Shown here: positions 26,451 to 34,809 of the stretch, one piece after another | Layout: each line of letters starts with the position of its first letter | Numbering within the stretch: the first letter of the stretch is position 1 | NCBI RefSeq assembly: GCF_051014445.1 | Contig: NC_135136.1 | Span: 17,378,001 to 17,442,000 of the forward strand | Origin: Colletes latitarsis | Lineage: Eukaryota; Arthropoda; Insecta; Hymenoptera; Colletidae | DNA: 64,000 nucleotides | Direction of reading: 5' to 3' | Notes under the pieces: model-generated | What the model saw: the letters and a program-made list of their open reading frames with translations, nothing else | What the model was told of the DNA's origin: nothing | Database searches by the model: none | Program-made: the position numbers and the translations under genes

Positions 26451-27324
26451 TCTAAAATACTATTCGGAACCAGCTTTCATTGACTGTTTCAGTGTGGTAC
26501 CACATTACTACGTGATCCAAACCAAAAAAAGCCCAGGATCTTGCCAACAAGTATGCGAAAAATGCGAAAGTACGAGCCAGATGATTGCAAATACCAGAAC
26601 TAGCCCAAACATAACCAGCGTTATCTTCCAAAATATTCATCGCAACCAGGTTTAATTGACTGCTTCGGTGTGGAACGACATTACGACGGGATCCAAACCA
26701 CAAAAAACCCAAGATCTGGCCAACTAGTACGCGAAAATTGCGAAAAAATGAAGCAGATGATTACAGATAACAGAACTAACCCAGACATAACCGGCGTTAT
26801 CCTCTAAAATATTAATCGGAACCAGGTTTAATTGACTGTTTCAGTGTGGTACCTCATTACTACGTGGTCCAAGCCAGAAAAAGGCCTGGATCTGGCCAAC
26901 AAGTATGCGATAAATGCGAAAGTATGAGCCAGATGATTGCAAATACCAGAACTAACCCAGATATAACCAGCGTTATCTTCTAAAATATTAATCGGAACCA
27001 GGTTTAATTGACTGTTTCAGTGTGGTACCACATTACTACGTGATCCAAACCAAAAAAAGCTCAGGATCCTGCCAACAAGTATGCGAAAAATGCGAAAGTA
27101 TGAGCCAGATGATTGCAAATACCAGAACTAACCCAGATATAACCAGCGTTATCTTCTTAAATATTAATCGGAACCAGGTTTAATTGACTGTTTCAGTGTG
27201 GTACCTCATTACTATGTGGTCCAAGCCAGAAAAAGGTCAGGATCTGCCCAACAAGTAAGCGAAAAATGCGAAAGTACGAGCCAGATGAGGGCAAATACCA
27301 GACCTAACCCAGACATAACCGGCG

Positions 27325-27500
27325 TTATCCTCTAAAATATTAATCGGAACTAGGTTTAATTGACTGTTTCGGTGTGGTACCGCATTACTACGTGATCCAA
27401 ACCAGAAAAAGGCCAGGATCCTGCCTACAAGTATGCGAAAAATGCGAAAGTACGAGCCAGATGAGGGCAAATACCAGACCTAACCCAGACATAACCGGCG
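27325..27500. repeat. Representative satellite monomer (176 bp)
   Basis: This is one full monomer, counted from the ttatcc phrase to the base before its next occurrence at 27,501. It shows the gtgtggtacc core, the tacgtgatcc segment, the A tract after ccaaaccag and the paired atgcgaaa motifs. 176 is not a multiple of three, so a reading frame that crosses a monomer boundary meets the next copy in a different frame. This argues against coding function. Confidence 0.93.
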
Positions 27501-28329
27501 TTATCCTCTAAAATATTAATCGGGACCAGGTTTAATTGACTGTTTCAGTGTGGTACCACATTACTTCGTGGTCCAAGCCAGAAAAAGGTCAGGATCTGGC
27601 CAACAAGTAAGCGAAAAATGCGAAGGTACGAGCCAGATGAAGGCAAATACCAGAACTAACCCACACGTAACCTGCGTTATCCTCTAAAATACTATTCGGA
27701 ACCAGCTTTTATTGACTGTTTCAGTGTGGTACCACATTACTACGTGATCCACACCAAAAAAAGCCCAGGATCTTGCCAACAAGTATGCGAAAAATGCGAA
27801 AGTACGAGCCAGATGATTGCAAATACCAGAACTAACCCAAACATAACCAGCGTTATCCTCCAAAATATTCATCGCAACCAGGTTTAATTGACTGCTTCGG
27901 TGTGGAACGACATTACGAAGGGATCCAAACCACTAAAAACCCAAGATCTGGCCAACAAGTACGCGAAAATTGCGAAAGTATGAGCCAGATGATTGCAAAT
28001 AACAGAACTAACCCAGACATAACCAGCGTTATCCTCTAAAATATTAATCGGAACCAGGTTTAATTGACTGTTTCAGTGTGGAACTTCATTACTACGGGAT
28101 CCAAACCAGAAAAAAACCCAGGATCTGGCCAACAAGTATGTGAAAAACGCGAAAGTATGAGCCAGATGATTGCAAATACCAGAACTAACCCAGACGTAAC
28201 CTGCGTTATCCTCCAAAATACTATTCGGAACTAGATTCTATTGACTGTTTCAGTGTGATACCACATTACTACGTGGTCGAAGCCAGAAAAAGGCCAGCAT
28301 CTGGCCAACAAGTATGCGAAAAATGCGAA

Positions 28330-28739
28330 AATACGAGCTAGATGACGGCAAATCCCAGACCTACCCGAGACATAACCGGCGTTATCCTCTAAGATATTAA
28401 TCGCAACCAGGTTTAATTGTCTGTTTCAGTGTGATACCACATTACTACGTGGTCCAAGCCAGGAAAAGGCCAGGATCTGGCCAACAAGTATGCGAGAAAT
28501 GCGAAAATACGAGCCAGATGACGGCAAATCCCAGACCTACCCGAGACATAACCGGCGTTATCCTCTAAAATATTAATCGCAACCAGGTTTAATTGACTGT
28601 TTCGGTTTGGAACTTCATTACTACGGGATCCAAACCAGAAAAAACCCAGGATCCGGCAAAGATGTATGCGAAAAACGCGAATGTATGAGCCAGATGATTG
28701 CAAATACCAGAACTAACCCAGACGTAACGTGCGCTATCC
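28330..28739. repeat. 13-monomer spaced duplicate, copy 2
   Basis: This is the partner of 26,041-26,450. It is marked by the same ctctaagatatta and aagccaggaaaaggcc variants, with a few private changes (gtttggaacttc, ggatccggcaaag). Confidence 0.75.
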
Positions 28740-31700
28740 TCTAAAATACTATTCGGAACCAGCTTTTATTGACTGTTTCAGTGTGGTACCACATTACTAC
28801 GTGATCCAAACTAAAAGAAGCCCATAATCTTGCCAACAAGTATGCGAAAAATGCGAAAGTACGAGTCAGATGATTGCAAATACCAGAACTAACCCAAACA
28901 TAACCAGCGTTATCCTCCAAAATATTAAACGCAACCAGGTTTAATTGACTGTTTCAGTGTGGTACCACATTACTACGTGATCCAAACCAAAAAAAGCCCA
29001 GGATCTTGCCAACGAGTATGCGAAAAATTCAAAAATACGAGCCAGATGACGGCAAATCCCCTGAACTACCCGAGATATAACCGGCGTTATCCTCTAAAAT
29101 ATTAATTGCAACCAGGTTTAATTGACTGTTTCGGTGTGGAACTTCATTACTACGGGATCCAAACCAGAAAAAGCCCAGGATCTGGCCAACAAGTATGCGA
29201 AAAATGCGAAAGTACGAGCCAGATGATGGCAAATCCCAGACCTAACCGAGACGTAACCGGCGTTATCCTCTAAAATATTAATCGCAACCAGGTTTACTTG
29301 ACTGTTTCGGTGTGGTACCGTATTACCACGTGATCCAAATCAAAAAAAGCCCAGGACCTTGCCAACAAGTATGCCAAAGATGCGAAAGTACGAGCCAGGT
29401 GAGGGCAAATACCAGACCTAACCCAGACTTAACCGGCGTTATCCTCTAAAATATTAATCGGAACCAGGTTTAATTGACTGTTTCAGTGTGGTACCACATT
29501 ACTACGTGATCCAAACCAAAAAAAACCCAGGATCTTGCCAACAAGTATGCGAAAAATGCGAAAGTACGAGCCAGATGATTGCAAATACCAGAACTAACCC
29601 AAACATAACCAGCGTTATCCTCCAAAATATTCATTACAACCAGGTTTAATTGACTGCATCGGTGTGGAACCATATAACGACGGGATCCAAACCACAAAAA
29701 GCCCAAGATCTGGCCAACAAGTACGCGAAAATTACGAAAGCACGAGACAGATGAGGGCAAATCCGTGACCTAACCGAGACATAACCGGCGTTATCCTCTA
29801 AAATATTAATCGCAACCAGGTTTATTTGACTGTTTCAGTGTTATACGACATTACTACGTGGTCCAAGCCAGAAAAATGCCAGGATCTGGCAGACAAGTAT
29901 ACGAAATCGCGAAAGTATGAGCCAGATGGTTGCAAATACCAGAACTAACCCAGACGTAACCTGCGTTATCCTCTAAAATATTAATCGCAACCAGGTTTAA
30001 TTGACTGTTTCGGTGTGGAACTTCATTACTACGGGATCCAAACCAGAAAAAACCCAGGATCTGGCCAACAAGTATGCGAAAAACGCGAAAGTATGAGCCA
30101 GATGATTGCAAATACCAGAACTAACCAAGACGTAACCTGCGTTATCCTCCGGAATACCTATCGGAACCAGATTCTATTGACGGCTTCAGTGTGGTACCAC
30201 ATTACAACGTGGTCCAAGCCAGAAAAAGGCCAGGATCTGGCCAACAAGTATGCGAAAAATGCGAGAATACGAGCCAGATGACGGCAAATCCCAGACCTAC
30301 CCGAGACATAACCGGCGTTATCCTCTAAAATATTAATCGCAACCAGGTTTAATTGAGTGTTTCAGTGTGATACCACATTACTACGTGGTCCAAGCCAGAA
30401 AAAGGCCAGGATCTGGCAAACAAGTATACGAAGTCGCGAAAGTATGAGGCAGATGGTTGCAAATACCGGAACTAACCCAGACATAACCAGCGTCATCCTC
30501 TAAAATACTATTCGGAACCAGCTTCTATTGACTGTTTCTGTGTGGTATCATATTACTACGAGATCCGAACCTGAAAAAACCCTGGATCTGGCCAAGAAGT
30601 ATGCGAAAAACGCGATAGTATTAGCCAGATAATTGCATATACCAGAACTAACCCAGACATAACCAGCGTTATCCTCTAAAATACTAATAGGAACCAGCTT
30701 TTATTGACTGTTTCAGTCTGGTACGACATTACTACGTGATCCAAACCAGAAAAAGCCCAGGATCTGGCCAACAAGTATGCGAGAAATGCGAAAGTATGAG
30801 CCAGATGAGGGCAAATCCCAGACCTAACCGAGTCATAACCGGCGTTATCCTCTAAAATATTAATCGCAACCTGGTTTACTTGACTGTTTCGGTGTGGTAC
30901 CGCATTACCACGTGATCCAATCCAGAAAAAGGCCAGGATCTGGCCAACAAGTTTGCGAAAAATGCGAAAGTACGAGCCAGATGAGGGCAAATACCAGACC
31001 TAACCCAGACATAACCGGCGTTATCCTCTAAAATACTAACCGGAACCAGGTATAATTGACTGTTTCAGTGTGGTACCGCATTACTACGTGATCCAAACCA
31101 GAAAAAGGCCAGGATCTGGCCAACAAGTATGCCTAAGATGCGAAAGTACGAGCCAGATGAGGGCAAATACCAGACCTAACCCAGACATAACCGGCGTATC
31201 CTCTAAAATATTAATCGGAACCAGGTTTAATTGACTGTTTCAGTGTGGATCCACATTACTACGTGATCCAAACCAGAAAAAGCCCAGTATCTGGCCAACA
31301 AGTATGCGAAAAATGCGAAAGTACGAGCCAGATGATGGCAAATCCCAGACCTAACCGAGACATAACCGGCGTTATCCTCTAAAATATTAATCGCAACCGG
31401 GTTTAATTGACTGTTTCAGTGTGGTACCACATTACTACGTGATCCAAACCAAAAAAAGCCCAGGATCTTGCCAACAAGTATGCGAAAAATTCGAAAATAC
31501 GAGCCAGATGACGGCAAATCCCAGAACTACCCGAGACATAACCTGCGTTATCCTCTAAAATAATAATTGCAACCAGGTTTAATTGACTGTTTCGGTGTGG
31601 AACTTCATTACTCCGGGATCCAAACCAGAAAAAGCCCAGGATCTGGCCAACAAGTATGCGAAAAATGCGAAAGTACGAGCCAGATGATGGCAAATCCCAG

Positions 31701-32202
31701 ACCTAACCGGGACGTAACCGGCGTTATCCTCTAAAATACTAATCGGAACCAGGTTTAATTGACTGTTTCAGTGTGGTACCACATTACTACGTGATCCAAA
31801 CCAAAAAAAACCCAGGATCTTGCCTACAAGTATGCGAAAAAAGCGAAAGTACGAGCCAGATGATTGCAAATACCAGAACTAACCCAAACATAACCAGCGT
31901 TATCCTCCAAAATATTCATTACAACCAGGTTTAATTGACTGCATCGGTGTGGAACCACATTACGACGGGATCCAAACCACAAAAAACCCAAGATCTGGCC
32001 AACAAGTACCCGAAAATTACGAAAGCACGAGTCAGATGAGGGCAAATCCCTGACCTAACCGAGACATAACGGGCGTTATCCTCTAAAACATTAATCGCAA
32101 CCAGGTTTAATTGTCTGTTTCGGTGTGGATCCACATTACTACGGGATCCAAACCAGAAAAAGGCCAAGATCTGACCAACAAGTATGCGAAAAATGCGAAA
32201 GT

Positions 32203-32216
32203 ACGAGCCAGATGAT
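32203..32216. repeat. Target-site duplication, 3' side of the LINE
   Basis: The 14-mer acgagccagatgat directly abuts the T run. The last t is shared with the T run, so the true length is 13 or 14 bp. The same 14-mer lies at 33,402-33,415 on the other side. The element-free paralogue at 47,825 has it once. Confidence 0.93.
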
Positions 32217-32237
32217 TTTTTTTTTTTTTTTTTTTTT
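32216..32237 (-). other. Poly(A) tail of the LINE (T run on plus strand)
   Basis: A pure run of 22 T on the plus strand, read as poly(A) at the 3' end of the minus-strand element. The first T may belong to the target site. A run this pure suggests a fairly recent insertion, with the caution that homopolymer length is error-prone in sequencing. Confidence 0.92.
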
Positions 32238-32263
32238 GTCGTGGGGAAAATCTTCGAAAGACT

Positions 32264-32295
32264 CCCTCCCACCTCCTTGTGGAGAGGTGGGAGGG
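32264..32295 (-). other. 3'-terminal hairpin of LINE 3' UTR
   Basis: ccctcccacct at 32,264-32,274 pairs perfectly with aggtgggaggg at 32,285-32,295 (11 bp, 10-nt loop). It lies about 27 nt from the poly(A) tail, the place where LINE 3' recognition hairpins are commonly found. Confidence 0.8.
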
Positions 32296-32369
32296 GTGTG
32301 TGGGATTCCCCGCGCCCGTACAACGACAGGCTCGGGACCTACCCACTGAAAACCCCACGGTGACCCTTC

Positions 32370-32431
32370 GGCACGCTTTGGGAGGATACCGGGAATCGCT
32401 CGAAGCATTCTTCCGGTATCCTCCCCGTGCC
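32370..32431 (-). other. Long hairpin in LINE 3' UTR
   Basis: ggcacg (32,370-32,375) pairs with cgtgcc (32,426-32,431). After a 4-nt bulge, 32,380-32,395 pairs with 32,411-32,425 over 15 bp with one bulged G. The loop is 15 nt. This is the longest stem in the insert. Confidence 0.82.
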
Positions 32432-32451
32432 CGCGCTTTCGCGCCCATCCC

Positions 32452-32476
32452 CCGGGGGGACAATCGGTCCCCCCGG
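32452..32476 (-). other. Short-loop hairpin in LINE 3' UTR
   Basis: ccggggggac (32,452-32,461) pairs with gtccccccgg (32,467-32,476), a perfect 10-bp stem with a 5-nt loop. Confidence 0.82.
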
Positions 32477-32491
32477 TAGACACACTGCCTC

Positions 32492-32528
32492 ATAGCGGCG
32501 GGACGGGGCCACTCCATCCCGCCGCTAT
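32492..32528 (-). other. Hairpin in LINE 3' UTR
   Basis: atagcggcggga (32,492-32,503) pairs with tcccgccgctat (32,517-32,528), a perfect 12-bp stem with a 13-nt loop. An overlapping alternative pairs gggacgg (32,500-32,506) with ccgtccc (32,529-32,535). Confidence 0.82.
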
Positions 32529-32534
32529 CCGTCC

Positions 32535-32590
32535 CGGGGCCGCGTTTAGTGGCGGCTGCGAGCCCCAACTCGCAACCGCCCGCGACCCCG
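32535..32590 (-). other. Two-tier hairpin in LINE 3' UTR with strand-specific wobbles
   Basis: The inner stem pairs 32,551-32,562 with 32,569-32,580 (12 positions, 6-nt loop). The outer stem pairs 32,535-32,544 with 32,581-32,590 (10 positions). Each has a single C/A mismatch on the plus strand (32,556/32,575 and 32,540/32,585) that becomes a G-U wobble in minus-strand RNA, so both stems are fully paired only in the element's own transcript orientation. Confidence 0.8.
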
Positions 32591-32594
32591 TTTC

Positions 32595-32643
32595 CACCCC
32601 TCGGCGGCCGGGCGTTCATGGCCGCACCAGACCGCCGAGGGTG
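32595..32643 (-). other. Hairpin in LINE 3' UTR overlapping the pseudoknot segment
   Basis: 32,595-32,607 pairs with 32,632-32,643 (cctcggcgg with ccgccgagg, extended by cac with gtg across one bulged C). Its last three bases are the first three of the 32,641-32,650 segment, so it would compete with the neighbouring fold. Confidence 0.7.
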
Positions 32644-32699
32644 CCTCCCCTTGCGTCGGACCGGAAGGGGGAGGCACTCCTACCCCCAACCGGTCCGAC
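32641..32699 (-). other. Candidate pseudoknot or competing hairpins in LINE 3' UTR
   Basis: Four 10-nt segments interleave. gtgcctcccc (32,641-32,650) is the exact complement of ggggaggcac (32,668-32,677), and gtcggaccgg (32,655-32,664) is the exact complement of ccggtccgac (32,690-32,699). The A-B-A'-B' order is an H-type pseudoknot topology. In RNA order the linkers are 12, 3 and 4 nt. The 4-nt linker is short for crossing a 10-bp stem, so partial stems or two mutually exclusive hairpins are equally possible. Confidence 0.7.
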
Positions 32700-32711
32700 C
32701 CGGCGCCGCCT

Positions 32712-32749
32712 GGCGGGAGGAGGGTCCCCTGAGGACCCCCCTCCCAGCC
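32712..32749 (-). other. Hairpin just after the LINE ORF2 stop codon
   Basis: gggagg-a-gggtcc (32,715-32,727) pairs with ggaccc-c-cctccc (32,733-32,745), with a 5-nt loop and an added ggc/gcc clamp. The single A/C apposition at 32,721/32,739 becomes U-G in minus-strand RNA. The stem lies 4 nt after the TGA stop. Confidence 0.78.
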
Positions 32750-32753
32750 TAGG

Positions 32754-33401
32754 TCATCCGCCACGCCGAGGCGGCCGCCCGCGACGCCTCGCGGCCGGGC
32801 GACGACCTCGGGCCACCGCACGAGCGCGAGCTTCAGCGCGCCGCTGAAGATCGCGCTCCCTCCCCGCGGCCTCCTTCTGCAACATTACGTTCTCGCAGAA
32901 GGAGGCCACGGCCCTCCACTTCTCCTCGCTGCCGAGCATGGCGCGCACCACGCCCGGCAGCGAGACATCCCGCCCGACGACGCCGACCAGGACACGGCGC
33001 TCCCCCTCCCACGCGGGGCATACCTCCAGGGTATGATCCGCCGTGTCCTGCTCAGCGTCGCAGTGGCAGCAACGCGCCGTCGGCTCCTTCCCAATCAGGC
33101 ACAGGTATCTTCCGAAGCTGCCATGCCCGGAAAATACCTGTGCCATCCGGTAGGTGAGGCTGCCATGGCCTCTGTTCAGCCACTCCTTCAGGAGTGGCCG
33201 AACCGCCCCGACAGTCCGGTGCCCCGCGGTTGGCAGAGCCAGCCGCTCCTGCCACGCGAGCAACACGGACTGCCGGGCCTGGCGCTTCAAATCGCCCCAA
33301 GCAGGTTCCTGCCCGCCCGGGACCGCCCCCACCCCCGCGCGACGGTCGACACGGTGCCGGTACATCACCGCATGCGACCGCGCGAGCAGGTCCATGGGCG
33401 G
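32754..33401 (-). pseudogene. LINE ORF2 C-terminal fragment with CCHC zinc finger (5'-truncated)
   Basis: This is the last ~215 codons of an R1-clade ORF2, open with no frameshift to a TGA stop at 32,756-32,754. The frame happens to continue upstream through satellite to an ATG at 33,596, giving a 280-codon chimeric frame, but its first 65 codons are satellite and the true start is lost. The fragment begins after the reverse transcriptase domain. In numbering of the 280-codon frame, a region with LTYRMAQVFSGHGSFGRYL (residues 147-165) matches the conserved block that precedes the finger in this clade. The finger itself is C176-x2-C179-x8-H188-x4-C193. A segment resembling the clade's EEKW and FCENVMLQKE region (224-242) follows, then a very arginine-rich tail (252-280). 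In intact elements this region is thought to help bind nucleic acid during target-primed reverse transcription. There is no promoter or start here, so expression is unlikely. The lack of internal stops suggests a young copy or a source under selection. Confidence 0.9.
33018..33071 (-). other. CCHC zinc-finger segment of LINE ORF2
   Basis: The spacing C-x2-C-x8-H-x4-C, with the surrounding residues DTADHTLEVCPAW, fits the gag-unlike CCHC motif at the C-terminus of R1-clade ORF2. All four metal ligands are present. Confidence 0.9.
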
Positions 33402-33415
33402 ACGAGCCAGATGAT
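33402..33415. repeat. Target-site duplication, 5' side of the LINE
   Basis: This is the second copy of acgagccagatgat, followed by ggcaaatcccag exactly as in uninterrupted monomers. The distance from the left copy (33,402 - 32,203 = 1,199) equals the step seen when both flanks are compared with the empty-site paralogue. Confidence 0.93.
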
Positions 33416-34809
33416 GGCAAATCCCAGACCTAACCGAGACATAACCGGCGTTATCCTCTAAAATATTAATCGCAACCAGGTTTAATTGACTGTTTCGGTG
33501 TGGAACTTCATTACTACGGGATCCAAACCAGGAAAAACCCAGGATCCGGCCAACAAGTATGCGAAAAATGCGAAAATACGAGCCAGATGACGGCAAATCC
33601 CAGACCTACCCGAGACATAACCGGCGTTATCCTCTAAAATATTAATCGCAACCAGGTTTAATTGACTGTTTCAGTGTTATACCACATTACTACGTGGTCC
33701 AAGCCAGAAAAAGGCCAGGATCTGGCAAACAAGTATACGAAATCGCGAAAGTATGAGGCAGATAGTTGCAAATACCGGAACTAACCCAGACATAACCAGC
33801 GTCATCCTCTAAAATACTATTCGGAACCAGCTTCTATTGACTGTTTCTGTGTGGTACCATATTACTACGTGATCCAAACCTGAAAAAACCCTGGATCTGG
33901 CCAAGAAGTATGCGAAAAACGCGATAGTATGATCCAGATAATTGCAAATACCAGAACTAACCCAGACATAACCAGCGTTATCCTCTAAAATACTAATAGG
34001 AACCAGCTTTTAGTGACTGTTTCAGTGTGGTACCACATTACTACGTGATCCAAACCAGAAAAAGGCCAGGATCTGGCCAACAAGTATGCGAGAAATGCGA
34101 AAGTATGAGCCAGATGAGGGCAAATCCCAGACCTAACCGAGACATAACCGGCGTTATCCTCTAAAATACTAACCGGAACCAGGTTTAATTGACTGCTTCA
34201 GTGTGGTACCGCATTACTACGTGATCCAATCCAGAAAAAGGCCAGAATCTGGCCAACAAGTTTGCGAAAAATGCGAAAGTACGAGGCAGATGATGGCAAA
34301 TACCAGACCTAACCCAGACATAACCGGCGTTATCCTCTAAAATACTAACCGGAACCAGGTTTAATTAACTGTTTCAGTGTGGTACCGCATTACTACGTGA
34401 TCCAAACCAGAAATAGGCCAGGATCTGGCCAACAAGTATGCCAAAGATGCGAAAGTACGAGACAGATGAGGGCAAATCCCAGACCTAACCGAGACATAAC
34501 CGGCGTTATCCTCTAAAATATTAATCGCAACAAGGTTTAATTGACTGTTTCAGTGTGGTACCACATTACTACGTGATCCAAACCAAAAAAAGCCCAGGAT
34601 CTTGCCAACAAGTATGCGAAAAATTCGAAAATACGAGACAGATGACGGCAAATCCCAGAACTACCCGAGACATAACCGGCGTTATCCTCTAAAATATTAA
34701 TCGCAACCAGGTTTAATTGACTGTTTCGGTGTGGAACTTCATTACCACGGGATCCAAACCAGAAAAAACCCAGGATCTGGCCAACAAGTATGCGAAAAAT
34801 GCGAAAATA

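Larger units (their letters stand above)
24336..27132. repeat. 22/20-monomer higher-order block, copy 2
   Basis: This is the partner of 20,465-23,614. It ends where copy 1 continues with cagacgttacctgcg and this copy continues with cagatataaccagcg. The last two monomers lead into a stretch shared with 1,060-1,526 far to the left. Confidence 0.8.
1..32215. repeat. 176-bp satellite array, left segment
   Basis: This is continuous head-to-tail satellite DNA. The phrase ggcgttatcctctaaaat recurs about every 176 bp (for example ttatcctcta at 771 and its homologue at 947), always in the same orientation. Each monomer holds recognisable landmarks in order: ttatcctctaaaatatta, ccaggtttaattgactg, a gtgtggtacc core, attactacgtgatccaaacc, an A-rich stretch, ggccaggatctggcc, and the duplicated 9-mer in atgcgaaaaatgcgaaagt. 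Monomers fall into variant classes mixed in patchwork order. No transposon, gene, tRNA or rRNA interrupts this stretch up to the insert at 32,216. The length is close to a nucleosome repeat, which is common for centromeric and pericentromeric satellites, but location on the chromosome cannot be read from the sequence. Confidence 0.97.
32238..32753 (-). other. Structured 3' UTR of the LINE
   Basis: About 516 nt lie between the ORF2 stop and the poly(A) tail. No long open frame is convincing here. The region is packed with perfect or near-perfect inverted repeats, annotated separately, leaving few long unpaired stretches; 32,296-32,369 is the largest without an obvious stem. No AATAAA signal is visible just upstream of the tail on the minus strand. 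Non-LTR reverse transcriptases of several families recognise structured 3' UTRs, so a template-recognition role is a reasonable inference. Confidence 0.8.
32216..33401 (-). mobile_element. 5'-truncated R1-clade non-LTR retrotransposon (LINE)
   Basis: This GC-rich insert sits in a much more AT-rich satellite. On the minus strand it runs from a truncated ORF2 (33,401 to 32,754), through a roughly 516-nt 3' UTR, to a poly(A) tail (32,237-32,216). Flanking 13-14 bp direct repeats, an A tail and 5' truncation are the marks of target-primed reverse transcription. The C-terminal CCHC finger and the sequence around it are typical of the R1 clade (R1, TRAS, SART, Waldo and relatives). A 14-bp duplication is known for R1 in 28S rDNA, but the poly(A) tail and the satellite target suggest a relative and not rDNA R1 itself. 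With the endonuclease and reverse transcriptase domains missing, this copy cannot move on its own. Confidence 0.92.

Noticed and set aside
32203..33415. R1 proper in 28S rDNA
   Set aside because: The flanks are satellite and not rDNA, and the element ends in poly(A). Only membership of the wider R1 clade is supported.
32125..33461. Other open frames in and around the insert on both strands (for example 32,107-32,619 and 33,033-33,461)
   Set aside because: These are GC-rich shadow frames overlapping the ORF2 fragment, the 3' UTR hairpins or the poly(A) run (giving lysine or phenylalanine runs). None shows a recognisable domain.
32754..33596. A 280-codon minus-strand gene starting at 33,596
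   Set aside because: The first 65 codons are satellite sequence upstream of the insertion point. Only the part from 33,401 on belongs to the retrotransposon, so this is a chance fusion frame.
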